A DNA stretch of 64,000 bases. Source: Halobacteriovoraceae bacterium (GTDB lineage: Bacteria > Bdellovibrionota > Bacteriovoracia > Bacteriovoracales > Bacteriovoracaceae). The position numbers and the translations under genes were made by a program. The DNA lies in NCBI GenBank assembly GCA_002711995.1, contig PASN01000013.1, forward strand, positions 62,001 to 126,000, given 5' to 3'. The notes below the pieces were generated by a model, which worked only from the letters and a program-made list of their open reading frames with translations, was not told the DNA's origin and did not search any database. This document shows, piece after piece, positions 8,785 through 16,492 of this stretch. Each line of letters begins with the position of its first letter. Within the stretch, counting starts at the first letter, position 1.

Positions 8785-9830
8785 TTTTTGTCCTTTAGGT
8801 AGTCTCTGGCTCCCTTTATGAGGGTGGGCACTGATTCCGGAATGGAGAACTCTTTTAGTTCGCCAAAGTCCGTCCTTCTTTGTCTTGTTGAGTAGTGGGC
8901 CTCAGAGAACATATAAAAGATTAACTGTTCTGGAATTCCTATCTTTTGAAGAGTCTTTCTAAGTAGAAAATTTGATCTTACAGGCACTACTGAGCACTCA
9001 ATCTCCATCTCCCTTAGACACATTTCAACAAACTGGCGAAGGTTGATTTGTTCCTTCCCAACGAAGTGATATGTCTTAGTGACCTGGTCTTGTGTTGGTG
9101 AAACTATTGCGTGAGCTAACCAAGTGCACAAACTGTCGACAGGTATTAAGGGCAAGCTTGCCTTTTTGGAGCAAGGAATGGGAAAAATTCCCAACTTTTC
9201 TATGATTTGCTTATGTTTTTCCAGCTTGAATAGGAAATTTAAAAAATAGTAAGGCCCATCAACTTTTTCTATGCTGCCCTCTAAAGTGTCTCCAACAACA
9301 ATACCTGGGCGGTAGATTCTCTTTTTCACATCTCCAATATGGGTCTTATGAACTAAGATTTCTCCTTGAAGCTTGCTTCGCGTGTAGTGATCATGATGGG
9401 AGTAGTTCTCAAGTCTGTCCGCTTCAAATACTTTTCCTTTCTTGTGGGCATTAACTGCGTAAGTGGAAACATGATGAAAGTACTTTAATCTTTTGCACTT
9501 TCTGGCCAGTTCTAGAGTGTTTTGAACACCAACAACATTATGTGTATAGGCATCTAAAACATTCATCTGGAGGTCATATCCTCCTGCTAAATGAAGTATG
9601 CTGTCGATGTTCTCCACTACTTCACTTAAATCTTCAACATTAAGAAATACATCATTTGATAGGATGTCTCCTTCGACCAATTTCACATTTGAGTAATTGG
9701 CAAAAGACTCTATCGCCTTAGGGACGCTTTTTGGTCTAATTAAAAGATAAATAGTTTCGTAGTCTTCCAAAATCATTGGAATTAAACGCTTTCCAATGAA
9801 GCCGGACGAGCCAGTAATTAGAAGTTTCAA
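8781..9830 (-). CDS. Extended SDR NAD(P)-dependent reductase (thioester/acyl reductase type)
   Basis: A 349-residue extended short-chain dehydrogenase. The N-terminal TGSSGFIG (residues 6-13) binds NAD(P), and STY (122-124) with YTRSK (149-153) supply the catalytic Tyr and Lys. The segment RPGIVVGDTLEGSIEKVDGP resembles the fatty-acyl-reductase and thioester-reductase branch of the family. It starts with TTG at 9830, preceded by GAGAGG, and heads the six-gene operon. Reduction of an aldehyde or acyl thioester made by the next gene's product is a reasonable guess, but a sterol-dehydrogenase-like or OleD-like ketone reductase role is also possible. Confidence 0.8.
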   Translation of the reverse strand: MKLLITGSSGFIGKRLIPMILEDYETIYLLIRPKSVPKAIESFANYSNVKLVEGDILSNDVFLNVEDLSEVVENIDSILHLAGGYDLQMNVLDAYTHNVVGVQNTLELARKCKRLKYFHHVSTYAVNAHKKGKVFEADRLENYSHHDHYTRSKLQGEILVHKTHIGDVKKRIYRPGIVVGDTLEGSIEKVDGPYYFLNFLFKLEKHKQIIEKLGIFPIPCSKKASLPLIPVDSLCTWLAHAIVSPTQDQVTKTYHFVGKEQINLRQFVEMCLREMEIECSVVPVRSNFLLRKTLQKIGIPEQLIFYMFSEAHYSTRQRRTDFGELKEFSIPESVPTLIKGARDYLKDKK

Positions 9831-9919
9831 AGGCCTCTCTTTTATTCAATAATGACAATATTCATAAACTTGTCGGTTACTTGATAGAAATGCTTGAGTA
9901 CTTTCTGGCACCTGGCGAC

Positions 9920-9949
9920 TTGTCAAACTCAAATCAATTTATTTACAAT
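9920..9949 (+). promoter_or_regulatory. Sigma70-type promoter for the 27-aa peptide gene
   Basis: TTGTCA at 9920-9925 and TACAAT at 9944-9949 are separated by 18 bases; each matches the consensus at five of six positions. Transcription would start near 9956, about 33 nt before the peptide ATG. Confidence 0.6.
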
Positions 9950-9988
9950 AACTTAAGGTTAATAGGTCTCTTAGGAAGGGAGGTTTTA

Positions 9989-10072
9989 ATGAGCATGAAG
10001 TTATCTATTAAATTAGTTGCCCTAATAGGCATCATGCTACTAATGACGTTATCTTATTTCAATCATCTATAA
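9989..10072 (+). CDS. 27-aa single-span membrane peptide
   Basis: A very short frame, MSMKLSIKL followed by a hydrophobic stretch VALIGIMLLMTLSY and a polar end FNHL. It is preceded by a near-perfect ribosome site (GGAAGGGAGG, 5 bases from the ATG), has its own sigma70-type promoter (9920-9949) and is closed by a strong terminator (10077-10106), so the whole unit is only about 150 nt. This layout supports a real small membrane protein, or a toxin-like or regulatory peptide. No family is recognised and function is unknown. A longer frame from 9881 has no ribosome site and would begin upstream of the predicted transcript. Confidence 0.6.
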   Translation: MSMKLSIKLVALIGIMLLMTLSYFNHL

Positions 10073-10076
10073 AGTG

Positions 10077-10106
10077 AAGAAGGAGGCGAATGTCTCCTTC
10101 TTTTTT
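10077..10106. terminator. Bidirectional intrinsic terminator
   Basis: Stem AAGAAGGAG (10077-10085) pairs with CTCCTTCTT (10094-10102) around an 8-base loop, followed by a T run to 10106. It ends the peptide transcript. A-rich bases flank the other side, so it can also serve the convergent lipid kinase gene, whose stop codon it touches. Confidence 0.8.
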
Positions 10107-11070
10107 ACACCAATCTAACTTGTGCCAAGTCGTATGAGCTTGAATAGTCCACATCATCAAGCAGGGCGCAAACGTTAAAAGCTTTTTCATGTGCTTGAAT
10201 TTTAAACTGGGAATTTTGATTTAAGATTTCCCCGTCTCCAAAAAATGGAAGCTTGTCTCCATTTACTTCACTTACCTCTATGGAGTCTGTTTCAAAGCTT
10301 ATTAGGTTTTTATCTGCATATGGGTAGGAGCCAGACAGAATTTTTAAAGCGCACTTCAAAAAGTCTTTTTTGTTCTGATGTTTAAAAATTGTAACGTTGA
10401 ATTTTCCATCATTATTTCGTGTGTGTGGCGCGACTAGAAATTTTCCGGCAAGATTTGATTGATTGTTTATTAGCAGTAGAGGAGTTTTTACTATCTCAGA
10501 AAACTCCGAGCTTTTAACCTTTAAGTTGTATTGCTTTAAGCTGCCAACAAGCAACTCTTTGGTAAAGACCAACGGGTATACTGATGAACCCATATTTTTC
10601 ATAAGACCTTTAAATCCAAAGATGCCCGCTCTATAAGCATTTATTTTTCCTGCCACGTCCGCTGCGCAACCAATGCCGCCGTTAGTGGCCATGTATTTAC
10701 CATTGATTTCAATAAGATCTACTCTTTTATAAGTCTTGTGTTGAAAAGCTTTGATCATGCTCTTAATGGAAGATCCCATTCCAATTTCATTTGCTAAATC
10801 ATTGGCAGTTCCACAAGGAATGATAAGGAGCTTTATGTCTGTCTTAGCAATCTTTTGAAGTATGCAGTTTGCAGTGCCGTCGCCACCAACGCTAAATATA
10901 TGCTCAACTTTGTTTTGAATATCTTTTTCAAGCTCAATGTCGAGCTCTTCTTTTGAGGATGGAGCCTTAACAAGAAGGTCGTGTCTAAAAAGTTGCTTTT
11001 GAACTTCTTTGACCCACTTGATGTTTCCGCCCGAGGCCTTTGAATTTAAGTATACAGAAATATGACTCAC
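10105..11070 (-). CDS. Diacylglycerol kinase catalytic-domain (YegS/DagK-like) lipid kinase
   Basis: A 321-residue soluble lipid kinase of the DAGK_cat family. It has the nucleotide-binding VGGDGT (residues 61-66), PCGTANDLA (85-93), TNGGIGCAADV in the middle and a C-terminal FFGDGE motif. Members phosphorylate diacylglycerol, sphingoid bases or related lipids at the membrane. It stands alone on the minus strand, divergent from the cobalamin riboswitch and btuB. The exact lipid substrate cannot be read from sequence. Confidence 0.88.
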   Translation of the reverse strand: MSHISVYLNSKASGGNIKWVKEVQKQLFRHDLLVKAPSSKEELDIELEKDIQNKVEHIFSVGGDGTANCILQKIAKTDIKLLIIPCGTANDLANEIGMGSSIKSMIKAFQHKTYKRVDLIEINGKYMATNGGIGCAADVAGKINAYRAGIFGFKGLMKNMGSSVYPLVFTKELLVGSLKQYNLKVKSSEFSEIVKTPLLLINNQSNLAGKFLVAPHTRNNDGKFNVTIFKHQNKKDFLKCALKILSGSYPYADKNLISFETDSIEVSEVNGDKLPFFGDGEILNQNSQFKIQAHEKAFNVCALLDDVDYSSSYDLAQVRLV

Positions 11071-11194
11071 GGCTTACTCCTTGCGTTACTTTGCCCTGAA
11101 AAAACAAAAATGTCTCAATACTGTGAATAATTTTCACTTGGCGAGGCCAAGTTGTGGAAATCTTTAAGTGCTGTTAACATTTTTTAACTACCAA

Positions 11195-11300
11195 TGTCCG
11201 CAAGTGTGGAAGTCGGTTAAAGTCCGACGCTGTCCCGCAACTGTAAGTCAAACGACAAGCCAGATACACACTTGCAATACGTGGACTACCCGAGGAGGTT
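11195..11300 (+). promoter_or_regulatory. Cobalamin riboswitch, compact form
   Basis: The leader of btuB has the conserved core AGTCGGTTAAAGTCCGACGC, then TGTCCCGCAACTGTAAGT, and the B12 box AAGCCAGATAC (11257-11267). GCAAGTGTG (11200-11208) pairs perfectly with CACACTTGC (11267-11275), closing the element. The core is only about 80 nt, without the extended peripheral arms of the large adenosylcobalamin class, which suggests a class II type (inference). The btuB ribosome site GAGGAGG (11292-11298) follows directly, so control of translation is likely: high cobalamin lowers receptor synthesis. Confidence 0.9.
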
Positions 11301-11304
11301 ATTC

Positions 11305-13056
11305 GTGAAGTTTGTCCTATTGTTATTGCCTTTTATTGCCTATTCTCAAACCTACAAACTTGATGATGTTGTAATTAGTTCCAAACGAGACTTGTCAGGC
11401 CCTTTTTTCACAACTGATGTTGAGACTATTAAAAGTTTCGAAGAAGCAGGGAATGAGAAGTTAGTCGATGTTCTGGAAACCTTGCCCGGAGTTTCAATTA
11501 ATCAAAGTGGGGCGCCTGGGCAACAGGCAACTATAAGAATAAGAGGAAGCGAAGGACGTCATGTTCTCGTACTAGTTGACGGTGTTAGAGTAAATGACCC
11601 CACAGATCCAAATAAATCATTTAACCCAGCTCTTCTAAACGTAGGTGACGTTGAAAGAGTGGAAGTTCTCAAGGGGGCCCAAACATTACTATACGGGTCT
11701 GACGCTATCGGTGGTGTCGTTAATATCATCACTAAAAAAGGAAGTGAGAAAGACTACATCACTCTAAGTGCTGGATACTCTCGAGGGATTCAACTAGACA
11801 ATACATTTACCTTTGGGGATTCAGTGTTGCACACTCATATTTTTCATGACAAGGCCGAAGGAATAAGTGCTGCTAATGGGGAGGATGAAGACGATGGTTA
11901 TGAAAACAAGGGATTCACGCTAAACTTGTTTCACTCATTTAATGAAAAGTTTGAAGGGGATTGGACCTTTAAAGTAACAGACCAGTTTTCAGATACAGAC
12001 AATGTCGACTTCAGCACTGGAGTTCCAATTGATGCTGATGGCGATTATGCAAAAAATATCCAGCAGGTTTTCTCGCAAAAACTAAACTACAAGACTAGCT
12101 CTGGAAAATTGTCCCATTTGCTAGGCCTTAATAAGATCGACCGCTTTAACAAGTATGGTTCTTCCATTGTGGGCTCATATGGAAAAGAGCTTACCAACGA
12201 AATTCATTGGAACCAAAAAGTAGAAAATGGCTCTTACCTTCTGGGACTTGAAAACTATAGCGAGTCCTTTTCCCAAGATGATTTAGACGAAAAATACACA
12301 GGGCTCACCAGTTTGGTTTTAATAAGAGATTATAAGGAAGGTCCTGTTTTTGGACAATTGGGAGCTCGAGCAAGTTACCACACAGAAGCTGAGAGTAATT
12401 TCTCTCCCTCTATTGGCCTAGGCAAGTTTTATGGTGACCATAGAGTTGCTTTCAACTATCAACAAGGCTTTAAGGCCCCAACGCTCTACCAGCTCTACGG
12501 GCCTTTCAGTACTGGGAACAATGAGCTGGATGCTGAAACAAGTGAATATGTTGATTTGAACTATAGCTATAAAAAACTATTTGAACTGAGCCTTTTCTAT
12601 AATCGCATAGATGATTTTATTGGTTTTGAGGGCAATTACATAAACACCGACTGGCTTGAAAGCTATGGCCTTGAAATTAACTCCCAAAAAAATATTGGCG
12701 CATACGAATTAAACTCAGGTCTTTTTCTTGCGAGCTTCAATCAAGCTGATGGAAAGAAGGCCCTTAGAAGACCATCTCAGAAAGTTACCTTTGGAGTGGG
12801 GAGAGATTTTGGCGAAGGCCAAAGCCTAAGGATCAGTTATGTTTGGAGCGGTAAGCGCTTCGATCGTCTAAAGACGAATGGTGAAACCCTGGAATTGGAT
12901 CCATACTCTCTAGTTGATGTTCATTATGAAAGGAGCTTTAAAGACTTCACACTCAATACTGGAATTGAGAATGCTTTCGGTGAAGACTATAAAGAGGCCT
13001 TTGGGTATGCAGTTCAGCCGTTCACGGTCTACGGTAGAGTGAAGTATAGTTACTGA
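11305..13056 (+). CDS. btuB: TonB-dependent cobalamin receptor BtuB
   Basis: An outer-membrane TonB-dependent receptor of about 583 residues. A signal peptide ends near AYSQ and is followed by a TonB-box-like DDVVISSKR. The plug domain includes VDVLETLPGVSI, ATIRIRGSEGRHVLVLVDGV and LYGSDAIGGVVNIITKKG, matching BtuB. A beta-barrel follows, ending in a terminal YSY. The start was set at the GTG at 11305, preceded by GAGGAGG at 6 bases; an upstream ATG at 11272 lies inside the riboswitch. Control by the cobalamin riboswitch supports vitamin B12 uptake as its role. No btuF/C/D genes are adjacent. Confidence 0.92.
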   Translation: MKFVLLLLPFIAYSQTYKLDDVVISSKRDLSGPFFTTDVETIKSFEEAGNEKLVDVLETLPGVSINQSGAPGQQATIRIRGSEGRHVLVLVDGVRVNDPTDPNKSFNPALLNVGDVERVEVLKGAQTLLYGSDAIGGVVNIITKKGSEKDYITLSAGYSRGIQLDNTFTFGDSVLHTHIFHDKAEGISAANGEDEDDGYENKGFTLNLFHSFNEKFEGDWTFKVTDQFSDTDNVDFSTGVPIDADGDYAKNIQQVFSQKLNYKTSSGKLSHLLGLNKIDRFNKYGSSIVGSYGKELTNEIHWNQKVENGSYLLGLENYSESFSQDDLDEKYTGLTSLVLIRDYKEGPVFGQLGARASYHTEAESNFSPSIGLGKFYGDHRVAFNYQQGFKAPTLYQLYGPFSTGNNELDAETSEYVDLNYSYKKLFELSLFYNRIDDFIGFEGNYINTDWLESYGLEINSQKNIGAYELNSGLFLASFNQADGKKALRRPSQKVTFGVGRDFGEGQSLRISYVWSGKRFDRLKTNGETLELDPYSLVDVHYERSFKDFTLNTGIENAFGEDYKEAFGYAVQPFTVYGRVKYSY

Positions 13057-13349
13057 ATCTTGTTTGGATCGCCTGCGTGGACCTGGGAGGGCTCTGCGCA
13101 GCATGATCCATCATGATCTTCCATCTCGGCAACCACACTGTTTTGATACTCTTCCTCTTCATCGTGAGAAAGTCCCAAGGTATTAGTAAGCGTTTGGGTT
13201 ATTGACGGGGCCACAATTTTTACATCAAGTCCCATTTCTTCATATTGAGCTGCCTGTTGATAAGCAGATTCCATCTCTTCCAGAGAACACTCAAACAGAG
13301 TTTCTTCGCTCTGGATATCTATGATCTTTACTTTGAGTTCTTTGGACAT
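13050..13349 (-). CDS. Hypothetical acidic 99-aa protein
   Basis: A small cytoplasmic-looking protein beginning MSKELKVKIIDIQ. The start at 13349 has an AAGGAAG site 5 bases upstream; an in-frame ATG at 13385 lacks one. The middle holds a predicted helix (LEEMESAYQQAAQYEEMG) and the end is acidic with a vicinal Cys pair (GSCCAEP). It converges on btuB and overlaps its end by 7 bp. No family is recognised. The Cys pair might bind metal, but nothing else supports that. Confidence 0.65.
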   Translation of the reverse strand: MSKELKVKIIDIQSEETLFECSLEEMESAYQQAAQYEEMGLDVKIVAPSITQTLTNTLGLSHDEEEEYQNSVVAEMEDHDGSCCAEPSQVHAGDPNKIQ

Positions 13350-13435
13350 ATTGCTTCCTTGGCTGCTACGTGATATCTGCATCATAACTAATTAGCTCTT
13401 TCATGCAAAGTAACTCGGAGATTTAAGGCCTAAAA

Positions 13436-13774
13436 ATGCTAGATCAAATGTTTTTTATTTATCGTGATGATTTCGTCTGTAAACTAGTTGAGAAAATGGC
13501 CGCTGAAGAGGGGATTAAATGCTACACCCTATCAGAGGTTGATGAGAATTTTGCTTACATTTTAGATGATGTTCGACCTCAGGTGGTAATTGTGGACCAA
13601 GTGTCATGGGAGAAAAGCTCTGAATTAATTGGAGAATCCCTAAAAGACGCCACTTCTGAATTTAAAACCTGCCTTCTTCACAAAGAAGGTGAGTTGGCCG
13701 GATTTGATTTTCAGATGAAACTGCCGATAAAAGTAGAAAGCTTTATTGAAGAAGTTAAAACTCTACTAAGGTAA
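13436..13774 (+). CDS. Degenerate response-regulator receiver-like protein
   Basis: A 112-residue single-domain protein with alternating strands and helices like a CheY-type receiver. It has an acidic pair after the first strand (YRDDF), VVIVDQ with an Asp at the phospho-acceptor position, and LPIKVESF with a Lys-like site near the end. Overall similarity to receivers is weak, so phosphorylation is uncertain. A 31-aa membrane peptide gene begins 1 base after its stop and is probably co-translated. An alternative start is the ATG at 13448. Confidence 0.55.
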   Translation: MLDQMFFIYRDDFVCKLVEKMAAEEGIKCYTLSEVDENFAYILDDVRPQVVIVDQVSWEKSSELIGESLKDATSEFKTCLLHKEGELAGFDFQMKLPIKVESFIEEVKTLLR

Positions 13775-13775
13775 A

Positions 13776-13871
13776 ATGGACAGAAACAAACTTTTCACCA
13801 TCTTTGGCATTATTTTAACGATAGCGTTCTTCGCTGTGACTATTTACTACAGAAGTGGGATTTTCGAGTAG
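13776..13871 (+). CDS. 31-aa single-span membrane peptide
   Basis: The frame MDRNKLFTIFGIILTIAFFA continues to VTIYYRSGIFE and stops at 13871. It has a basic N-terminus and one hydrophobic helix. The ATG sits 1 base after the stop of the receiver-like gene, with AAGG (13769-13772) as a ribosome site, so coupled translation is likely. The 3' end overlaps the convergent DnaA-domain gene by 32 bp. No family is recognised. It could anchor or partner the receiver-like protein (inference). Confidence 0.5.
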   Translation: MDRNKLFTIFGIILTIAFFAVTIYYRSGIFE

Positions 13872-14211
13872 TCTTCTTTGGAGCTATAAAAAAACACGAC
13901 AAGTTTCTGTCTTGAGATTTCAAAAGATTTTCAACCAATTCTTGATAATGGGTATTAATCCACTGAGCGGCAAATGTTGAGTGTGTTTGAAGTATTAATA
14001 TTTTATTGTTTAAAACTAGTGGTTTAGCTTTTTGAAACCATTGTCTATGAACTTCTTCACCAAGAATAAAGCGCAGTTGTTCAGACACTATACTCCATGA
14101 GTGTTGAGCTTTTAAAACAGGATTGTCTCTTTCAGTATTAAGTATTTCTTTCAATCTATGATTGATGCTTCTCTTTAATCTGTCTTCTGCTTGTTTGGTG
14201 CTGTAGCCCAT
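13840..14211 (-). CDS. Stand-alone DnaA domain I (DnaA_N) protein
   Basis: A 123-residue protein whose core matches the N-terminal domain of DnaA: WSIVSEQLRFILG, then HRQWFQKAKPLVL, ILILQTHSTFAAQWI and NTHYQELVENLL, in the order of the DnaA_N family. The ATPase and DNA-binding domains are absent. DnaA domain I mediates DnaA self-association and contacts with helicase and regulators. Free-standing relatives such as HdaB of Caulobacter modulate replication initiation, so a regulator of DnaA is plausible. It lies 101 bp downstream of hflX on the same strand. An AGGTTCAACCT palindrome overlaps the weak ribosome-site region just upstream of its ATG. Confidence 0.7.
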   Translation of the reverse strand: MGYSTKQAEDRLKRSINHRLKEILNTERDNPVLKAQHSWSIVSEQLRFILGEEVHRQWFQKAKPLVLNNKILILQTHSTFAAQWINTHYQELVENLLKSQDRNLSCFFIAPKKTTRKSHFCSK

Positions 14212-14312
14212 GGAGGTTGAACCTTTTGTGTAGTCAAGGGATACGACAATAAAGAACTTGTGACGATTTTACAACCGTTTTGAATTGATTTTTTCCTACT
14301 CAATACTTTAGT

Positions 14313-15632
14313 TTAATGAAGTTGACTGGCCCTCGGGTCATCAGGCGCAAGTATGTACTTTTTTAAATTCAATCTATGAAAAATAAAGTCTGGAACTTTG
14401 ATTCTATAAAAGATGCCTTGTTCATGATTGATGGTTTTTATCACGTTACAGTTTGCCAAAACTTTTGATTGGGCCGCTCCATCTTCATAAGGAATGAATA
14501 AATCAAAGTGTTCTTGCTTAGCAAGAAAGTAGTTAACGATGTATTGTCTAAGGTTGCTAATGTCCTCATCATCAAAAGCGGAGACCAAAAAACTTGCTTT
14601 AAAATTTCTTAATGCAATCTTAGGCAGAAATGGATCCTTAACTTTATCTTTCTTGGTAAAAACAATGATTTGATCTTTGCCTTCTAAGTTAAGCTCAGAC
14701 AACGTTTCTTCTGTTACTTTCAAATGCTTTTTATAATTTGGATCAGAGAGATCGCAAACAATAATTAAAAGGTCTGCCTCCATCGCTGATTCTAGGGTTG
14801 TCTTAAAACCCTGTACTAGGGTGCTGGGCAGGTTCTGGATAAAACCGACAGTGTCGATAAGAATCATTGGAGGTTTTGTGTCTGGGTTTAAAGTTCTGTA
14901 GGTTGAGTCAAGTGTGGCAAAGAGCATATTCTCAGAAAGCACATCAACCTTGCAAAGCTTATTCATGAGGCTGGACTTCCCAGCGTTTGTGTATCCAACC
15001 AAAGCGGCAGTGACTGCTTGGTTTTGGCGCCTTTTTTTCTGCTGTTCTCTAGACTTTGCAATCTCTTCCAACTGCTTTTTGTACGTTTCGATCTTTCTAC
15101 GAATGATTCTTCTATCAAGCTCCAGTTGCTGTTCACCTTCACCTTTTTGGTAGGTTCCACCTCTTTGCTTGGTGAAGTGGGTCCAGAGTGATTGGAGTCT
15201 AGGAAGCATGTATTGAAGCCTTGATATTTCAATTTGTATCTTGGCGTCTCTTGTTCTGGCGTGATGGGCAAAGATTTCTAAAATGACTTGGACTCTATCT
15301 ATGACCTCAAGGCCTGTGATTTTTTGAATATTCCTTATTTGAGAGGCGCTTAATTCGAAGTCAAAGACGAGGTAGTGACACTCGTCTCTTTTGGCCTCTT
15401 CAGCGATCTCTTCAAGTTTGCCCACTCCAAGCATTGTGCCTGGGTCAAGCTGCTTTCTTTTTTGCCAGTAAGATTTCCCCGCTTCAATCCCAAGCGTTCT
15501 AAGCAGCTCTCTTAACTCACTTAGGCCCGCCTGTGTCTCTTGTTCATTTGAGTGATGCTCAAAGCTTTCGCACACGATACTTACTAAGGCCGCCTTGGAT
15601 CCAATCTTTACTTTGTATTCTTCTTGGTTCAT
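14313..15632 (-). CDS. hflX: GTPase HflX
   Basis: A 439-residue GTPase. The N-terminal HflX domain contains DPGTMLGVGKLEEIA, and a coiled-coil linker precedes the G domain. The G domain carries the P-loop GYTNAGKSSLMN, a DSTYRTL switch, the Walker B segment DTVGFIQNLP and the specificity motif FTKKDK (NKxD-like, with T for N). HflX binds the large ribosomal subunit and splits stalled or hibernating ribosomes. Its ATG overlaps the panC stop as ATGA, so it is translationally coupled to the end of the pantothenate/CoA operon. Confidence 0.92.
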   Translation of the reverse strand: MNQEEYKVKIGSKAALVSIVCESFEHHSNEQETQAGLSELRELLRTLGIEAGKSYWQKRKQLDPGTMLGVGKLEEIAEEAKRDECHYLVFDFELSASQIRNIQKITGLEVIDRVQVILEIFAHHARTRDAKIQIEISRLQYMLPRLQSLWTHFTKQRGGTYQKGEGEQQLELDRRIIRRKIETYKKQLEEIAKSREQQKKRRQNQAVTAALVGYTNAGKSSLMNKLCKVDVLSENMLFATLDSTYRTLNPDTKPPMILIDTVGFIQNLPSTLVQGFKTTLESAMEADLLIIVCDLSDPNYKKHLKVTEETLSELNLEGKDQIIVFTKKDKVKDPFLPKIALRNFKASFLVSAFDDEDISNLRQYIVNYFLAKQEHFDLFIPYEDGAAQSKVLANCNVIKTINHEQGIFYRIKVPDFIFHRLNLKKYILAPDDPRASQLH

Positions 15633-16492
15633 TTAACTTCCACTTCGATGTTGTCTATAAGGCGAACTTTGTTCACTTGATAATTTCCAAGCACGACTAG
15701 TTTTCCCTCAAACTTCTTAGGGACTGACAAGTCATTTGCGTTTCTCACTTCAATGTAGTTGAAGGATTTGTCCCTATTTAAAATTTCATTTATCTTAACT
15801 TGAACGGCCTCAGGCCCTTCACCTTTCTTTATTAAATTGGATATCTCTTGTAGTGAATTGTAGAGTGCCAGTCCCTTGACCTTTTGTTCCTGGCCTAAGT
15901 AGCTATTTCGACTGGACATGGCAAGGCCAGACTTCTCCCTAACAATTGGCATGCCCTCGACTTTTACCTTTAGGCCTTCCTTTTCACTCATAAGCCTTAT
16001 TAAGGTCACCTGTTGAAAGTCTTTATTTCCAAAATAAGCTATTTTGGGATTGGTGATTTTAAAGAGCCTTTTAACCACCGTTACTACGCCATCAAAGTGT
16101 TTTGGTCGCACTTCACCTTCTAAGATTCTTCCAAGCTTCCCAGCACTGACGTGGTCATTGAAACCTTTTGGGTAGATCTCACCCTCATCTGAAGGCGCGA
16201 ATACGATTACAGTTTTCTCTTCATCTTTGAACTTTGAAATTGTCTTCTCAATCTTTTGCAGATCTTCTTCGAGACTTCGCGGGTACGTTTCAAAGTCTTC
16301 ACCCTTGGCAAACTGTATAGGATTAACAAATATTGAAACTACGGTAAGTTCATTTTCCTGCAATGACTTTTCAACCAAGCTCATATGTCCATCGTGCAGG
16401 TTGCCCATGGTTGGGACTAATCCCACTTGCTTTGGCCTAAGTTTTGATCTTAAGGTGTTAAATTCTTCTATGGTGGAGCAAAAATAAAGCAT
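15629..16492 (-). CDS. panC: Pantothenate synthetase
   Basis: A 287-residue cytoplasmic enzyme that condenses pantoate and beta-alanine with ATP. The signature VPTMGNLHDGHMSLVE (residues 27-42), FVNPIQFAKGEDFETYPR, AYFGNKDFQQ and the KMSKS-like SGLAMSSRN are all present and in order. The ATG overlaps the coaBC stop as TGATG. It sits in a run of pantothenate and CoA genes, which confirms the role. No panD is seen in this window. Confidence 0.95.
   Translation of the reverse strand: MLYFCSTIEEFNTLRSKLRPKQVGLVPTMGNLHDGHMSLVEKSLQENELTVVSIFVNPIQFAKGEDFETYPRSLEEDLQKIEKTISKFKDEEKTVIVFAPSDEGEIYPKGFNDHVSAGKLGRILEGEVRPKHFDGVVTVVKRLFKITNPKIAYFGNKDFQQVTLIRLMSEKEGLKVKVEGMPIVREKSGLAMSSRNSYLGQEQKVKGLALYNSLQEISNLIKKGEGPEAVQVKINEILNRDKSFNYIEVRNANDLSVPKKFEGKLVVLGNYQVNKVRLIDNIEVEVK

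Noticed and set aside
9881-10072. 63-aa version of the small membrane peptide
   Set aside because: No ribosome site at 9881, and the start lies upstream of the predicted promoter; the 27-aa start at 9989 has a near-perfect site.
11272-11304. ATG at 11272 as the btuB start
   Set aside because: It lies within the closing stem of the riboswitch and would add a polar segment before the signal peptide; the GTG at 11305 follows GAGGAGG.
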